Shown one piece after another: positions 13,543 to 22,119 of a stretch of DNA of 28,981 nucleotides (within the stretch, counting starts at the first letter, position 1; the number at the start of each line of letters is the position of its first letter). A program made the position numbers and the translations under genes. The notes under the pieces are model-generated. The model worked only from the letters and a program-made list of their open reading frames with translations. It did not search any database and was not told the origin of the DNA. This DNA is from Bacillota bacterium (GTDB taxonomy: Bacteria; Bacillota; Clostridia; Lachnospirales; Lachnospiraceae): assembly GCA_023411225.1 (NCBI GenBank), contig JAEYPA010000131.1, forward strand, positions 1 through 28,981, written 5' to 3'.

Positions 13543-15894
13543 ATGATTAAATACGAACAAGGAATATTTCATTTATCCACAGATTCCATGTCCTATGTTA
13601 TAGGAATTAGGGAAGAAAACTATCTGGAAAATCTATATTTTGGGCAGCGGGTAATAGACCAGAGCTTTCAGGGAAGAAAAGAGCCGTTTACTAACGAGTA
13701 TGGGAATGCTGTGGTAGTACCCGGGGAAAGTCATATCACCTTAGACAATCTTTGCCTGGAATTCTCGTCAGGAGCCACAGGGGACTTTAGGGAGTCTTCG
13801 TTAGAACTTAGGATGCCGGATGGGATATACTCCAACAGATTTATCTATCAAGGGTTTGAACAGTATGCAGGGTTATATACAAAAGCAAAACAGACCGGTA
13901 TGCCTTATGCCAGGAATTCTGACATTGAGAAGGAAGAGAACGTAGAGACTTTAGAGCTTATTTTCATGGATCAACAGTATCAGATTCAGTTTCGTATCGT
14001 TTATACCGTGTTTGAACAATCCAATGTGATTACTCAGAGGCGAGTACTTTGTAACCTTAGTACTGAGAGTGTAACGTTGGATAAAATCATGAGTTTGCAG
14101 TTAGATCTTCCGGAACGGGATTATTATCTGGAGACTTTTGATGGTGCATGGGCTAGAGAACGCCATAAAAACCGTAAAGAGCTTGTTTCCGGAATCTATG
14201 TCAACAGTTCTACGACAGGCAACAGTTCCAACCGACATAATCCATTTATTCTATTAGGAAAACTAGGCTGTACGGAGCATATGGGAGAGTGTATCGGAAT
14301 TAATCTTATTTATTCTGGAAACCATTATGAAGTAGTAGAGGTCACAGAGTATAGCAAGCTTCGGATTTTGGCTGGTATCAATCCTCATCGTTTCTCCTAT
14401 GAAGTGGGAGTGGGAGAAACCTTCTATACACCGGAAGCAGTTCTAAGCTTTAGTAATCAAGGTAAAAACGGTCTTTCTGCTGGGCTGCATAGATTTGTAA
14501 GCAGTCATATTGTACCTGCTAAATGGGCGAATAAGGAACGTCCGGTATTGATTAATAACTGGGAAGCAACGTATTTCGACTTTACTAAAAGCAAGCTATT
14601 ACATCTTGCAAAGGAAGCAAAGCAGCTTGGAATAGAGTTATTCGTGTTAGATGATGGCTGGTTTGGCAACAGGCAAGATGACACCTCTTCTTTAGGAGAT
14701 TGGGTGGCAAATGAGAAAAAGCTAGGCGGTACCTTAAAGGAACTGGCTGACCAAATCAATCGTATTGGCCTTCAGTTTGGTCTATGGATGGAGCCTGAGA
14801 TGATATCTAGAAACAGTCGCCTTTATGAAAAACATCCTGACTATGCCATAGAGATTCCAGAAAGAGAAGCTTTCCTTGGAAGAAATCAGCTGGTACTAGA
14901 TTATACCAGAAAAGAAGTCCGAGACTATATCGTTGATAGTATCAGCAAAGTGCTTCAAAGTGCTAATATTTCCTATGTTAAATGGGATATGAATAGACAG
15001 ATTACAGATGTCTATTCTAGGGAGTTAGGGCAAAGACAAGGTGAGTTTTATCATCGCTATATACTTGGATTGTATGAGGTTTTAGAGAGTATAACAGAGC
15101 GGTTTCCAGATATTTTATTTGAGAGCTGTGCAGCCGGTGGAAATCGTTTTGATCTAGGGATGCTCTTTTATATGCCTCAGACATGGACATCGGATGATAC
15201 GGATGCCAATGAGCGGATTTACATTCAGGGAGGAACTTCTTACGGGTATCCTTTGTCTACTATGGGAGCTCACGTAAGTGCTGTGCCGAATCATCAGACT
15301 CTTAGAACTGTTAATTTGGAGACTAGATTTGCAGTAGCTTGCTTTGGTCTTTTGGGATATGAACTGGATGTGACTAAGTTAACCAGGTCTGAAAAGAAGG
15401 TTATAACGAAACAGATTGAGTTTTATAAAGCTCATAGACGCCTGCTGCAGTTTGGAACTTTTTCCCGCAACACTATGCCTAATGGAAATACTATTTGGCA
15501 GGTGGTATCAGAGGAAAAGGATGAAGCGATTGTCTTAGTTTATCAGTCACTTTCTAAACCAAATTCCTCTTCAGATATCTTAAAAGTTTCCGGTCTTTTA
15601 AAGGATAGTATGTATGAGATTCGAACAAGGAAACAATTTCTATCCATTAAGGAATTTGGAGATTTGGTAAATCAGGTCTCCCCGGTGCATATAAGTCAGG
15701 GTGGAGTGCTTCAGTCATTGGTTGACAAGGTATATATGTTAGAAAGTGAAGAGGAAGTATGTCAAGCCTCAGGAGGACTGCTTCAATATGGCGGAATCAA
15801 ACTGGCACAGAGATTTATTGGAACAGGCTACAATCAGGATACAAGAGTGATGGGAGACTTCTCCTCCCGTTTATATATTATTAGAAAGGTATAA
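13543..15894 (+). CDS. Alpha-galactosidase, glycoside hydrolase family 36
   Basis: 783-residue retaining GH36 enzyme with the usual layout: N-terminal beta-sandwich (about 1-330), (beta/alpha)8 barrel (about 335-660), C-terminal beta domain. Barrel motifs are NNWEATYFDF, FVLDDGWFGNR, FGLWMEPEM, the nucleophile D482 in VKWDMNR, ESCAAGGNRFDLG, and the acid/base Asp within WTSDDTD (D551/D552). It hydrolyses terminal alpha-1,6-galactosides such as melibiose and raffinose. There is no signal peptide, so it acts on imported sugars in the cytoplasm. An AGGAGGG ribosome site precedes the ATG. Short gaps (24 and 17 bases) tie it to the regulator before it and the GT-like gene and GPH symporter after it. 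Confidence 0.95.
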   Translation: MIKYEQGIFHLSTDSMSYVIGIREENYLENLYFGQRVIDQSFQGRKEPFTNEYGNAVVVPGESHITLDNLCLEFSSGATGDFRESSLELRMPDGIYSNRFIYQGFEQYAGLYTKAKQTGMPYARNSDIEKEENVETLELIFMDQQYQIQFRIVYTVFEQSNVITQRRVLCNLSTESVTLDKIMSLQLDLPERDYYLETFDGAWARERHKNRKELVSGIYVNSSTTGNSSNRHNPFILLGKLGCTEHMGECIGINLIYSGNHYEVVEVTEYSKLRILAGINPHRFSYEVGVGETFYTPEAVLSFSNQGKNGLSAGLHRFVSSHIVPAKWANKERPVLINNWEATYFDFTKSKLLHLAKEAKQLGIELFVLDDGWFGNRQDDTSSLGDWVANEKKLGGTLKELADQINRIGLQFGLWMEPEMISRNSRLYEKHPDYAIEIPEREAFLGRNQLVLDYTRKEVRDYIVDSISKVLQSANISYVKWDMNRQITDVYSRELGQRQGEFYHRYILGLYEVLESITERFPDILFESCAAGGNRFDLGMLFYMPQTWTSDDTDANERIYIQGGTSYGYPLSTMGAHVSAVPNHQTLRTVNLETRFAVACFGLLGYELDVTKLTRSEKKVITKQIEFYKAHRRLLQFGTFSRNTMPNGNTIWQVVSEEKDEAIVLVYQSLSKPNSSSDILKVSGLLKDSMYEIRTRKQFLSIKEFGDLVNQVSPVHISQGGVLQSLVDKVYMLESEEEVCQASGGLLQYGGIKLAQRFIGTGYNQDTRVMGDFSSRLYIIRKV

Positions 15895-15911
15895 AGGAAA
15901 AGAGGATATAC

Positions 15912-17366
15912 ATGGACAGAACAAGAATCATATTTGGTAATGTGATACCAAGTAAAGTAGTTAAGAAGGCAGAGAGCAAAAAGAAAAAGTATACCCGCAA
16001 ATTTGGAGATGATTCCAAAAGGCATTATACTCTAGCAGTAACTCCAAATGAAAGCATCGGGAGCTTACTGGGGGTAGAGAACCTGGAGCTTAGTTCTTCA
16101 AAAGAAACGAAGATTGATAGCAAAAATGGGGTTATTGTCGGTAACATCCGTATGGGGTTTGGACACTACCGCATCTCCATGGCCATCGCTTCTGCAGCCC
16201 ATGCCATGGGTTATATCCCATACTGGATGGATTTGGCTTCTTATAAGGAGACCACAGGAAGCAAAGTAATCAATGCACAAAACGAGTTATATTCCTTAGG
16301 TTCCAGGTTGTCAGGAAAGAGCAGATTATTTAACAAATTTGTCTGGGAGCCAATGAACTACGAGGGCTTTCGAAAACTCTCCTACAATGCGGTAGATCAA
16401 AAGAATGCTGAGTTGATGACTCCGGTATTTGCAAGTATTCCAAAGGATATGCCTTTTGTGGCTACCCATGTCTGGCCTGCTCAGGCAGCCGTTCATGCAG
16501 GTATGATCAAGGTAGTCAATGCGATTCCAGACAACTGGCCCATGGCTCTTCATCTGGCAGAGGGAAGCTGCCACACAGTACAGACGCCTTCCTCCTACCA
16601 GGGATATCGTATCTTAAATGGTATGGACAGAAATAAGGTACTCATACCTATGAGCAGCGAAGAACTTGTTTACACAGGCCATTATATTGACCATGAGCTG
16701 GTAAGCAACATAGAAATCGACTGTGATGCAAGAGAAAAACGGGTAAGAGATGGAAAACCAACGCGTTTTCTTCTAACCATCGGTGGAGCCGGAGCCCAAA
16801 GAGAAATCTTTGCTGCTATCATTCGCTACCTTCTTCCAGCAATTAAGAAAAAGAAAGCAGCTCTATACATTAATGTGGGAGATTACAAAAATGTATGGCA
16901 ACAGTTAGAAACAGAGATTCCGGAGTTAAAACAGGCAACGAAACATTTTGATCGTTGGCAGGAGACCATACAATTTGCAGAGACAGCCCTAACAGGGGAA
17001 GTGGAAGGCATCCATGCATTTTATCATGCCAATATCTTTGAGGCTGTATATGCTACAAACCTACTTATGAGAAGCACAGATGTATTGGTTACCAAGCCAA
17101 GTGAACTGGCCTTTTATCCGGTACCAAAGCTATTTATTAAAAGAGTAGGGGGGCATGAGCAATGGGGAGCTATCCATTCTGCTGAAATTGGAGATGGAAC
17201 CCTAGAATGCAGGGATATCCCTCACACCATACAAATGTTAAAAATGTTTATGAACGATAAAGAACTGCTAATTTCTATGTGTGAGCATATCAAGCAGAAT
17301 AACAAAAGTCAGATTTATAGCGGTGCCTATAAGGTGGTGGAGTTAGCAGTAGGAGAGAAAAAGTAG
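15912..17366 (+). CDS. Uncharacterised GT-B-like protein (possible glycosyltransferase)
   Basis: 484 residues; I do not recognise a characterised family. It has the outline of a two-domain GT-B protein of the MurG/MGDG-synthase type: GNIRMGFGHYRISMAIASAA (77-96) resembles the N-terminal glycine/His loop (GGGH---A), RFLLTIGGAGAQREI (285-299) opens a second Rossmann-like domain, and TDVLVTKPSELAFYPVPKLF (389-408) with RVGGHEQWGA resembles the donor-binding C-terminal region. The first 40 residues are very basic (AESKKKKYTRK) and could touch membrane lipid or nucleic acid. No signal peptide or membrane helix. Placed between an alpha-galactosidase and a GPH sugar symporter, it should act on the same glycan, but donor, acceptor and even catalysis are unproven. 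Confidence 0.7.
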   Translation: MDRTRIIFGNVIPSKVVKKAESKKKKYTRKFGDDSKRHYTLAVTPNESIGSLLGVENLELSSSKETKIDSKNGVIVGNIRMGFGHYRISMAIASAAHAMGYIPYWMDLASYKETTGSKVINAQNELYSLGSRLSGKSRLFNKFVWEPMNYEGFRKLSYNAVDQKNAELMTPVFASIPKDMPFVATHVWPAQAAVHAGMIKVVNAIPDNWPMALHLAEGSCHTVQTPSSYQGYRILNGMDRNKVLIPMSSEELVYTGHYIDHELVSNIEIDCDAREKRVRDGKPTRFLLTIGGAGAQREIFAAIIRYLLPAIKKKKAALYINVGDYKNVWQQLETEIPELKQATKHFDRWQETIQFAETALTGEVEGIHAFYHANIFEAVYATNLLMRSTDVLVTKPSELAFYPVPKLFIKRVGGHEQWGAIHSAEIGDGTLECRDIPHTIQMLKMFMNDKELLISMCEHIKQNNKSQIYSGAYKVVELAVGEKK

Positions 17367-17382
17367 GACTGGAGGAATCAGT

Positions 17383-18744
17383 ATGAAAAAGTTACCGACA
17401 AGTAAAATGTGGTTATTTGCCATTGGACAATTTGGATGGTCCCTGCTGTCAGGAGTTATTGGTAGCTGGTTGGTGTTCTTTTATCAACCAGATCTAGCAA
17501 CCAAGGGTGCTATTCAAACAATTTTTATCCCTCAAGGAATGGTGATATTTGGAGTTATCACTATCATTGGAGCTATTACTGCCTTTGGACGGTTGTTTGA
17601 TGCATTTACAGACCCATGGATTGCTTCTCTCTCAGATCGTTGTAAATCAAAGAATGGTAGAAGAATTCCATTTTTAAAATGGTCTGCTCTGCCCCTTTCA
17701 GCTGCTACAGTATTGGTGTTCTGTGCGCCTATTAATGGTACAAGCTGGGTGAATGCCATCTGGCTCTTTGTATTTGTTATTCTTTATTATATTTCTATAA
17801 CAGCATACTGCACACCATATAATGCTCTTATAGCAGAGCTTGGTCATACATCAGAGGAAAGGCTTAATATCTCAACTACAATATCTTTCACGTTCTTTTT
17901 AGGAACGGCACTTGGTTATCAGGCTTCTGCTATCTGGGGAATCTTTGAACCAAGTCTAGGTAGAGTAACTGCAGTCAGAGTAACCTTCTTAATTTTCGCC
18001 ATAATCGCTTTTGTCTGTATGATGGTGCCGGTCTTCGTGATTAAAGAGAAGGATTATGTAGTGACAAAGCCTACTGAAGGAAGTGCTGCAAGTTCTCTTT
18101 CTCGTACTTTTAAGAATAAGAATTTTCGTATTTTTGTTGCATCTGACATTTTATATTGGATTGCCCTTACTATGTTCCAAACTGGACTTGCTTTCTTTGT
18201 TACTTCGCTGTTAAAACTGGAGACTGCCATGTCTGGTTTATATTTTGTTATCATGAGTGTTTTATCCGTTGTATTTTATATTCCGGTAAATAAGATATCT
18301 AAAAAGGTAGGAAAGAGAATTCTTATGCTGATTGCGTTTATTATCTTTTCTTTAGCCTACCTATTCACGGCCTTTTTTGGAGATATCATGGGAATAAGTC
18401 CAGTAATACAAGGATATATTCTGGTTGTCATTGCTTCGTTACCTATGGCAGTTTTTGGCATACTTCCAAATGCTATGGTTGCAGACATCGCAGAAAGTGA
18501 AGCAATTGTTACAGGTGAGAATAGAGAAGGTATGTTCTATGCAGCCAGAACCTTTGCATTTAAATTAGGCCAAAGTATAGCCATGCTTATCTTTACTGCA
18601 GTGGCAACCATTGGTACATCAGGTTTTGGGTACCGGTTGGTTGCGATTATAGCCTGTGTATTCTGTCTATTAGGTGGGGTGATGCTGTTCTTCTATGATG
18701 AAAAGTCTATTAATGCAGTGATTCAAAATAAGAGTAATAAGTAG
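17383..18744 (+). CDS. GPH-family sugar:cation symporter
   Basis: 453-residue, 12-helix transporter of the glycoside-pentoside-hexuronide:cation symporter family (MelB group). Family marks are the FGRLFDAFTDPWIASLSDRC loop (about 68-87) with Asp residues of the cation site, followed by KNGRRIPFLKW, and YYISITAYCTPYNALIAELG (about 130-150). The loop VADIAESEAIVTGENREGMFYAARTFAFKLG in the C-terminal half is typical. Its partner alpha-galactosidase suggests melibiose or another alpha-galactoside as cargo. A good ribosome site (GGAGG) precedes the ATG, 16 bases after the GT-like gene; it is the last gene before the terminator at 18781. Confidence 0.93.
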   Translation: MKKLPTSKMWLFAIGQFGWSLLSGVIGSWLVFFYQPDLATKGAIQTIFIPQGMVIFGVITIIGAITAFGRLFDAFTDPWIASLSDRCKSKNGRRIPFLKWSALPLSAATVLVFCAPINGTSWVNAIWLFVFVILYYISITAYCTPYNALIAELGHTSEERLNISTTISFTFFLGTALGYQASAIWGIFEPSLGRVTAVRVTFLIFAIIAFVCMMVPVFVIKEKDYVVTKPTEGSAASSLSRTFKNKNFRIFVASDILYWIALTMFQTGLAFFVTSLLKLETAMSGLYFVIMSVLSVVFYIPVNKISKKVGKRILMLIAFIIFSLAYLFTAFFGDIMGISPVIQGYILVVIASLPMAVFGILPNAMVADIAESEAIVTGENREGMFYAARTFAFKLGQSIAMLIFTAVATIGTSGFGYRLVAIIACVFCLLGGVMLFFYDEKSINAVIQNKSNK

Positions 18745-18780
18745 AGAAGCAGAAGCCACAGGTGTGTACTCTACAACAAT

Positions 18781-18830
18781 AAAAGAGGTGATTGGTTATA
18801 ATTATAGATTATAACCAATCACCTCTTTTT
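18781..18830 (+). terminator. Very long terminator after the GPH gene
   Basis: A perfect 22-bp stem (18781-18802 with 18808-18829), 5-base loop, T5 tail, and A4 on the 5' side, so it could also work leftward. The inner GGTTATAAT...ATTATAACC recurs in the terminator at 21985. Confidence 0.93.
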
Positions 18831-18867
18831 CCAATAAGAAAATATGTGAAAATGAGTAAATAATTTA

Positions 18868-18920
18868 TTGACAAATGAATATCATAAATATATACTAATC
18901 CTATCGAATTACTAGGAATA
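18868..18920 (+). promoter_or_regulatory. ABC importer promoter with sulfur-type control element
   Basis: TTGACA (18868-18873), 17 bases, TATACT (18891-18896). Directly downstream, TAATC (18896-18900) and ACTAGGAAT (18911-18919) frame a loose dyad (AATCCTA ... TAGGAAT). The same two words follow the -10 of the metY promoter. The position over the start site suits a repressor; an Rrf2-type cysteine regulator such as CymR is my guess, from the GGAAT-containing style of its sites and the genes controlled. Confidence 0.7.
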
Positions 18921-18965
18921 AAAAACGGAATGTACAAAAACTGGTTAGAAAGTAAGGTGTAAAAT

Positions 18966-19625
18966 ATGGACTTTGATTTTATTAACAGTAACATACCACT
19001 ATATCTAGAAGCAGCAAAGCTTACAATCTATATAGCAGCATGGGGAATAAGCTTGGCATTTCTGTTGGGATTGGTAGTCGGTATAATCAGACATCTACGG
19101 CTTCCGGTTTTGACGCAACTGGTAGGAGGCTACATAGAATTATCAAGAAATACACCACTGTTAATTCAATTATTTTTTTTATACTTTGGATTGCCTAAGC
19201 TGGGGATTGTTTTAAGTTCAGAGGTCTGCGCCATCCTTGGTCTTACATTCTTAGGAGGAAGCTATTTTGCAGAGGCAATCCGAAGTGGATTGGAGAATAT
19301 TCCACTTATTCAAACAGAAAGTGCATTAAGCTTAGGAATGAATCGGAGACAGATATTATTTTCAATTACCCTGCCTCAGGCATTCTCTAATTCTATACCA
19401 GCCATATGTAGCAATATCATCTTCTTAATTAAGGAGACCTCAGTGTTTAGTGCAGTAGCACTGGCAGATTTAATGTTTGTTACCAAGGATCTCATAGGTA
19501 TTTATTATAAAACAGACGAAGCATTGTTTATGCTGGTAGTGGCATATCTCATTATTTTACTGCCAGTTTCTATTATAGGTACATTGATAGAAAGGAGAAT
19601 CCGTTATGGAGAGTATGGGAATTGA
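18966..19625 (+). CDS. Polar amino-acid ABC transporter permease 1 (probably cystine)
   Basis: 219-residue permease of the HisM/TcyB type. It has about five membrane helices and the His/Glu/Gln-TM signature: ELSRNTPLLIQLFFLYFGLP near residue 57 and the ATPase-contact (EAA) loop ESALSLGMNRRQILFSITLPQAF (about 118-140). It forms the membrane channel with the next gene product. AAGGTG precedes the ATG. The gene overlaps the second permease by 20 bases. Substrate is assigned from context: the operon shares a promoter element with metY, so cystine or another sulfur amino acid is more likely than glutamine. Confidence 0.9.
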   Translation: MDFDFINSNIPLYLEAAKLTIYIAAWGISLAFLLGLVVGIIRHLRLPVLTQLVGGYIELSRNTPLLIQLFFLYFGLPKLGIVLSSEVCAILGLTFLGGSYFAEAIRSGLENIPLIQTESALSLGMNRRQILFSITLPQAFSNSIPAICSNIIFLIKETSVFSAVALADLMFVTKDLIGIYYKTDEALFMLVVAYLIILLPVSIIGTLIERRIRYGEYGN

Positions 19626-20283
19626 TGTATTGTTTCGTGGATCCAATTTTATAAGATTGTGTCAAGGATTATGGATCACTCTTAGGATTGCATTGGCTGC
19701 AATGGCTCTTTCCATTGTGTTTGGCTTTTTTATGGGGATGCTAATGAATGTGCAGAATAAGGGAATTCGAGCAGTATGTAGAGTGTATTTAGAGACGGTA
19801 CGGATCATGCCACAACTGGTATTATTGTTTCTTGTATATTTTGGAGCAGCAAAACATTTGGGGATTGATTTATCAGGAGAAAGTGCTGCAATGATTGTAT
19901 TTACTTTCTGGGGGACAGCAGAAATGGGAGATCTGGTAAGAGGAGCATTAATCGCAATTCCAAAACATCAGTATGACAGTGGTTATGCATTAGGGATGTA
20001 TAAGTTTCAGTTATATCGGTATATTATCCTTCCTCAGACAATTAAAAGACTACTTCCACCGGCAATCAATCTTCTAAGTAGAATGATTAAAACTACTTCC
20101 CTAGTGGCATTAATCGGTGTGGTAGAGGTGCTTAAGGTTGGAAAGCAGATTATTGATGCCTCCCGCTATAGTGATCCTAAAGCTGCAGTTTGGGTATATG
20201 GAATGATTTTTCTACTGTACTTTGCAATATGTTTTCCCTTTTCCAGACTTTCCATGGTGTTGGAAAAAAAGTTTAATCATTAG
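19606..20283 (+). CDS. Polar amino-acid ABC transporter permease 2
   Basis: 225-residue partner permease of the same family: ETVRIMPQLVLLFLVYFGAA in place of the first permease's ELSRNTPLLIQ block, and the EAA loop YDSGYALGMYKFQLYRYIILPQTIKR near residue 125. A sequence of two different permeases makes a heterodimeric channel, unlike single-permease cystine systems. The start is ATG 19606, with AAGGAG 7 bases upstream, inside the end of the first permease, implying translational coupling. The ATPase gene follows after 9 bases. Confidence 0.9.
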   Translation: MESMGIDVLFRGSNFIRLCQGLWITLRIALAAMALSIVFGFFMGMLMNVQNKGIRAVCRVYLETVRIMPQLVLLFLVYFGAAKHLGIDLSGESAAMIVFTFWGTAEMGDLVRGALIAIPKHQYDSGYALGMYKFQLYRYIILPQTIKRLLPPAINLLSRMIKTTSLVALIGVVEVLKVGKQIIDASRYSDPKAAVWVYGMIFLLYFAICFPFSRLSMVLEKKFNH

Positions 20284-20292
20284 GAGGTAGCT

Positions 20293-21066
20293 ATGGTCAA
20301 TCAAGCAATTATAGAGGTTAAAAGCTTAAGAAAGACATATGATTCTAGGCTTAATGTTTTAAATAATATTGATTTTTCTATTCAAAAGGGAGAGGTTGTA
20401 GTGATTATTGGCCCCTCTGGCTGTGGAAAAAGTACTTTTCTAAGATGTTTAAACAGACTGGAGGAGATACAAGATGGAACACTATTCTTAGAAGGGGTAG
20501 CCTACGAGCGAGAAAAAAAGAATATTTATAAGATTCGAGAAAAGGTGGGTATGGTGTTCCAAAGCTATGATTTATTTCCCCACATGACAATTATGGAGAA
20601 CTTATTGATTGGACCTAGAAAAGTACAAAAGAGGGATAAAAAAGAAGTAATAGGAGAAGCAGAGGAACTATTAAAAAGAGTGGGACTATTGGAAAAAAAG
20701 GACCAATATCCAAGACAGTTATCTGGGGGACAAAAGCAAAGGGTAGCTATCGCAAGGGCTCTTCTTATGCATCCTGAAGTACTTCTACTAGATGAGATAA
20801 CAGCTGCTCTAGACCCGGAAATGGTGAGTGAGGTATTGCAGGTAGTACTGGAGCTTGCCAAATCTGGTATGACCATGGTGATTGTAACACATGAGATGGA
20901 GTTTGCAAAAGCGGTGGCAGATCGAATTATCTTTTTTGATAAGGGAGAGATTGTTGAGGAAGGATCACCTGAAGAATTCTTTCACTTTCCAAAGACTTCT
21001 CGTGGTAGACAATTTTTAAATAGTTTTCAATATAAAGTAGAAAATAATAAAAAAATGGAGGAATGA
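20293..21066 (+). CDS. Polar amino-acid ABC transporter ATP-binding protein
   Basis: 257-residue ATPase of the GlnQ/TcyC type. Walker A GPSGCGKST is at 40-48, Q-loop Q90 in VFQSYDLFPHMT, signature LSGGQ at 143-147, Walker B LLLDE at 164-168 followed by ALDPE (D-loop), and the switch His in VTHEM. Length and order of motifs are normal. A TAGGAGGT site precedes the ATG; the binding-protein gene starts 3 bases after the stop. It powers import through the two permeases upstream. Confidence 0.95.
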   Translation: MVNQAIIEVKSLRKTYDSRLNVLNNIDFSIQKGEVVVIIGPSGCGKSTFLRCLNRLEEIQDGTLFLEGVAYEREKKNIYKIREKVGMVFQSYDLFPHMTIMENLLIGPRKVQKRDKKEVIGEAEELLKRVGLLEKKDQYPRQLSGGQKQRVAIARALLMHPEVLLLDEITAALDPEMVSEVLQVVLELAKSGMTMVIVTHEMEFAKAVADRIIFFDKGEIVEEGSPEEFFHFPKTSRGRQFLNSFQYKVENNKKMEE

Positions 21067-21069
21067 AAA

Positions 21070-21954
21070 ATGAAGAGAAGATTAGTGGGATTTGTGTTGT
21101 TGTTAGTTGTTTTAGTGAGTGGATTGGTCGGTTGTGGTGATTCTAATAGCAAAGAGGGTTCACAAGATGCTACGGGTAGTAAAGCAACAATAAAAGCTAG
21201 AAGTATCCAGGAAATCAAGGAGTCTGGGAAAATAAAGATAGGTGTCTTTAGTGACAAGAATCCTTTTGGATATGTAGATGAAAAGGGGGAGATTCAGGGC
21301 TATGATGTTTATTTTGCTAAAAGAATTGCCAAGGACCTGCTTGGAAGTGAAGACAAAGTAGAATTCATATATCTAGATGCAGCTAATCGCGTGGAGTATC
21401 TAAAGTCAGGAAAGATTGACATTACCCTTGCTAATTTTACTGTCACAAAGGAAAGAAGTGAACAGGTGGACTTTACCTTACCTTACATGAAGGTTGCACT
21501 TGGAGTAGTATCACCAGATAATGGGCTGATTACCAAGGTGGATGAATTAAAGGGGAAAAAGCTTATAGTCGTGAAAGGAACCACAGCAGAGACCTATTTT
21601 GCTAAAAATCATCCTGAGGTCACTCTTGTAAAATTTGATGAATATCAGGAGGCTTATGATGCATTGTTGGATGGAAGAGGGGATGCCTTTTCCACGGATA
21701 ATACCGAAGTCTTAGCTTGGGCGCTGCAAAATAAAGGATTTACTGTGGGAATTGAGTCCCTTGGAGAGACCGACTATATTGCTGCAACAGTTCAAAAAGG
21801 TGATAAGGAGCTTCTTGATTGGATCAATGAAGAAATTAAGTCCCTGGGTAAAGAACAGTTTTTTCATAAGGATTTTGATTTAACCCTAAAGCCTGTTTAT
21901 GGAGACAGTGTAAATCCGGAAGAACTTGTAGTGGAGGGTGGAGTTACAGAATAA
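21070..21954 (+). CDS. Amino-acid ABC transporter substrate-binding lipoprotein
   Basis: 294-residue extracellular binding protein (SBP_bac_3 family). The signal peptide MKRRLVGFVLLLVVLVSG ends in the lipobox LVGC, so Cys22 would be lipid-anchored after cleavage. A short Ser/Thr-rich linker follows, then GKIKIGVFSDKNPFGYVDEKG (start of lobe 1), LANFTVTKERSEQVDFTLPY (ligand-site segment) and GKKLIVVKGTTAETYF (lobe 2). GGAGG lies 8 bases before the ATG. It captures the amino acid and docks on the permease pair. The ligand is not readable from motifs; sulfur-amino-acid context suggests cystine. It is last in the operon, followed by a hairpin terminator. Confidence 0.93.
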   Translation: MKRRLVGFVLLLVVLVSGLVGCGDSNSKEGSQDATGSKATIKARSIQEIKESGKIKIGVFSDKNPFGYVDEKGEIQGYDVYFAKRIAKDLLGSEDKVEFIYLDAANRVEYLKSGKIDITLANFTVTKERSEQVDFTLPYMKVALGVVSPDNGLITKVDELKGKKLIVVKGTTAETYFAKNHPEVTLVKFDEYQEAYDALLDGRGDAFSTDNTEVLAWALQNKGFTVGIESLGETDYIAATVQKGDKELLDWINEEIKSLGKEQFFHKDFDLTLKPVYGDSVNPEELVVEGGVTE

Positions 21955-21984
21955 TTAAACGATTATTATATCAGACTGGAGTCA

Positions 21985-22024
21985 CTGGTTATAATCACAG
22001 ATTATAACCAGCCCTTCTTTTTTT
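21985..22024 (+). terminator. Terminator after the ABC operon
   Basis: A perfect 12-bp stem CTGGTTATAATC (21985-21996) with 22000-22011, loop ACA, then CCCTTC and seven Ts (22018-22024). Its core repeats that of the terminator at 18781 in front of the same operon. Confidence 0.88.
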
Positions 22025-22038
22025 ATATTATTCATTAA

Positions 22039-22083
22039 TTGCAAAGTGTAGTATTATCAATATATAGTAATCAACTAGGAATT
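22039..22083 (+). promoter_or_regulatory. metY promoter with the shared TAATC-ACTAGGAAT element
   Basis: TTGCAA (22039-22044), 18 bases, TATAGT (22063-22068). TAATCAACTAGGAATT (22068-22083) follows directly, the compact form of the element seen at the ABC promoter (there the two words are 10 bases apart, here 1). Confidence 0.65.
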
Positions 22084-22119
22084 ATGAACACTTAGGTGGT
22101 AGAAGAATGGAGGAATAAT

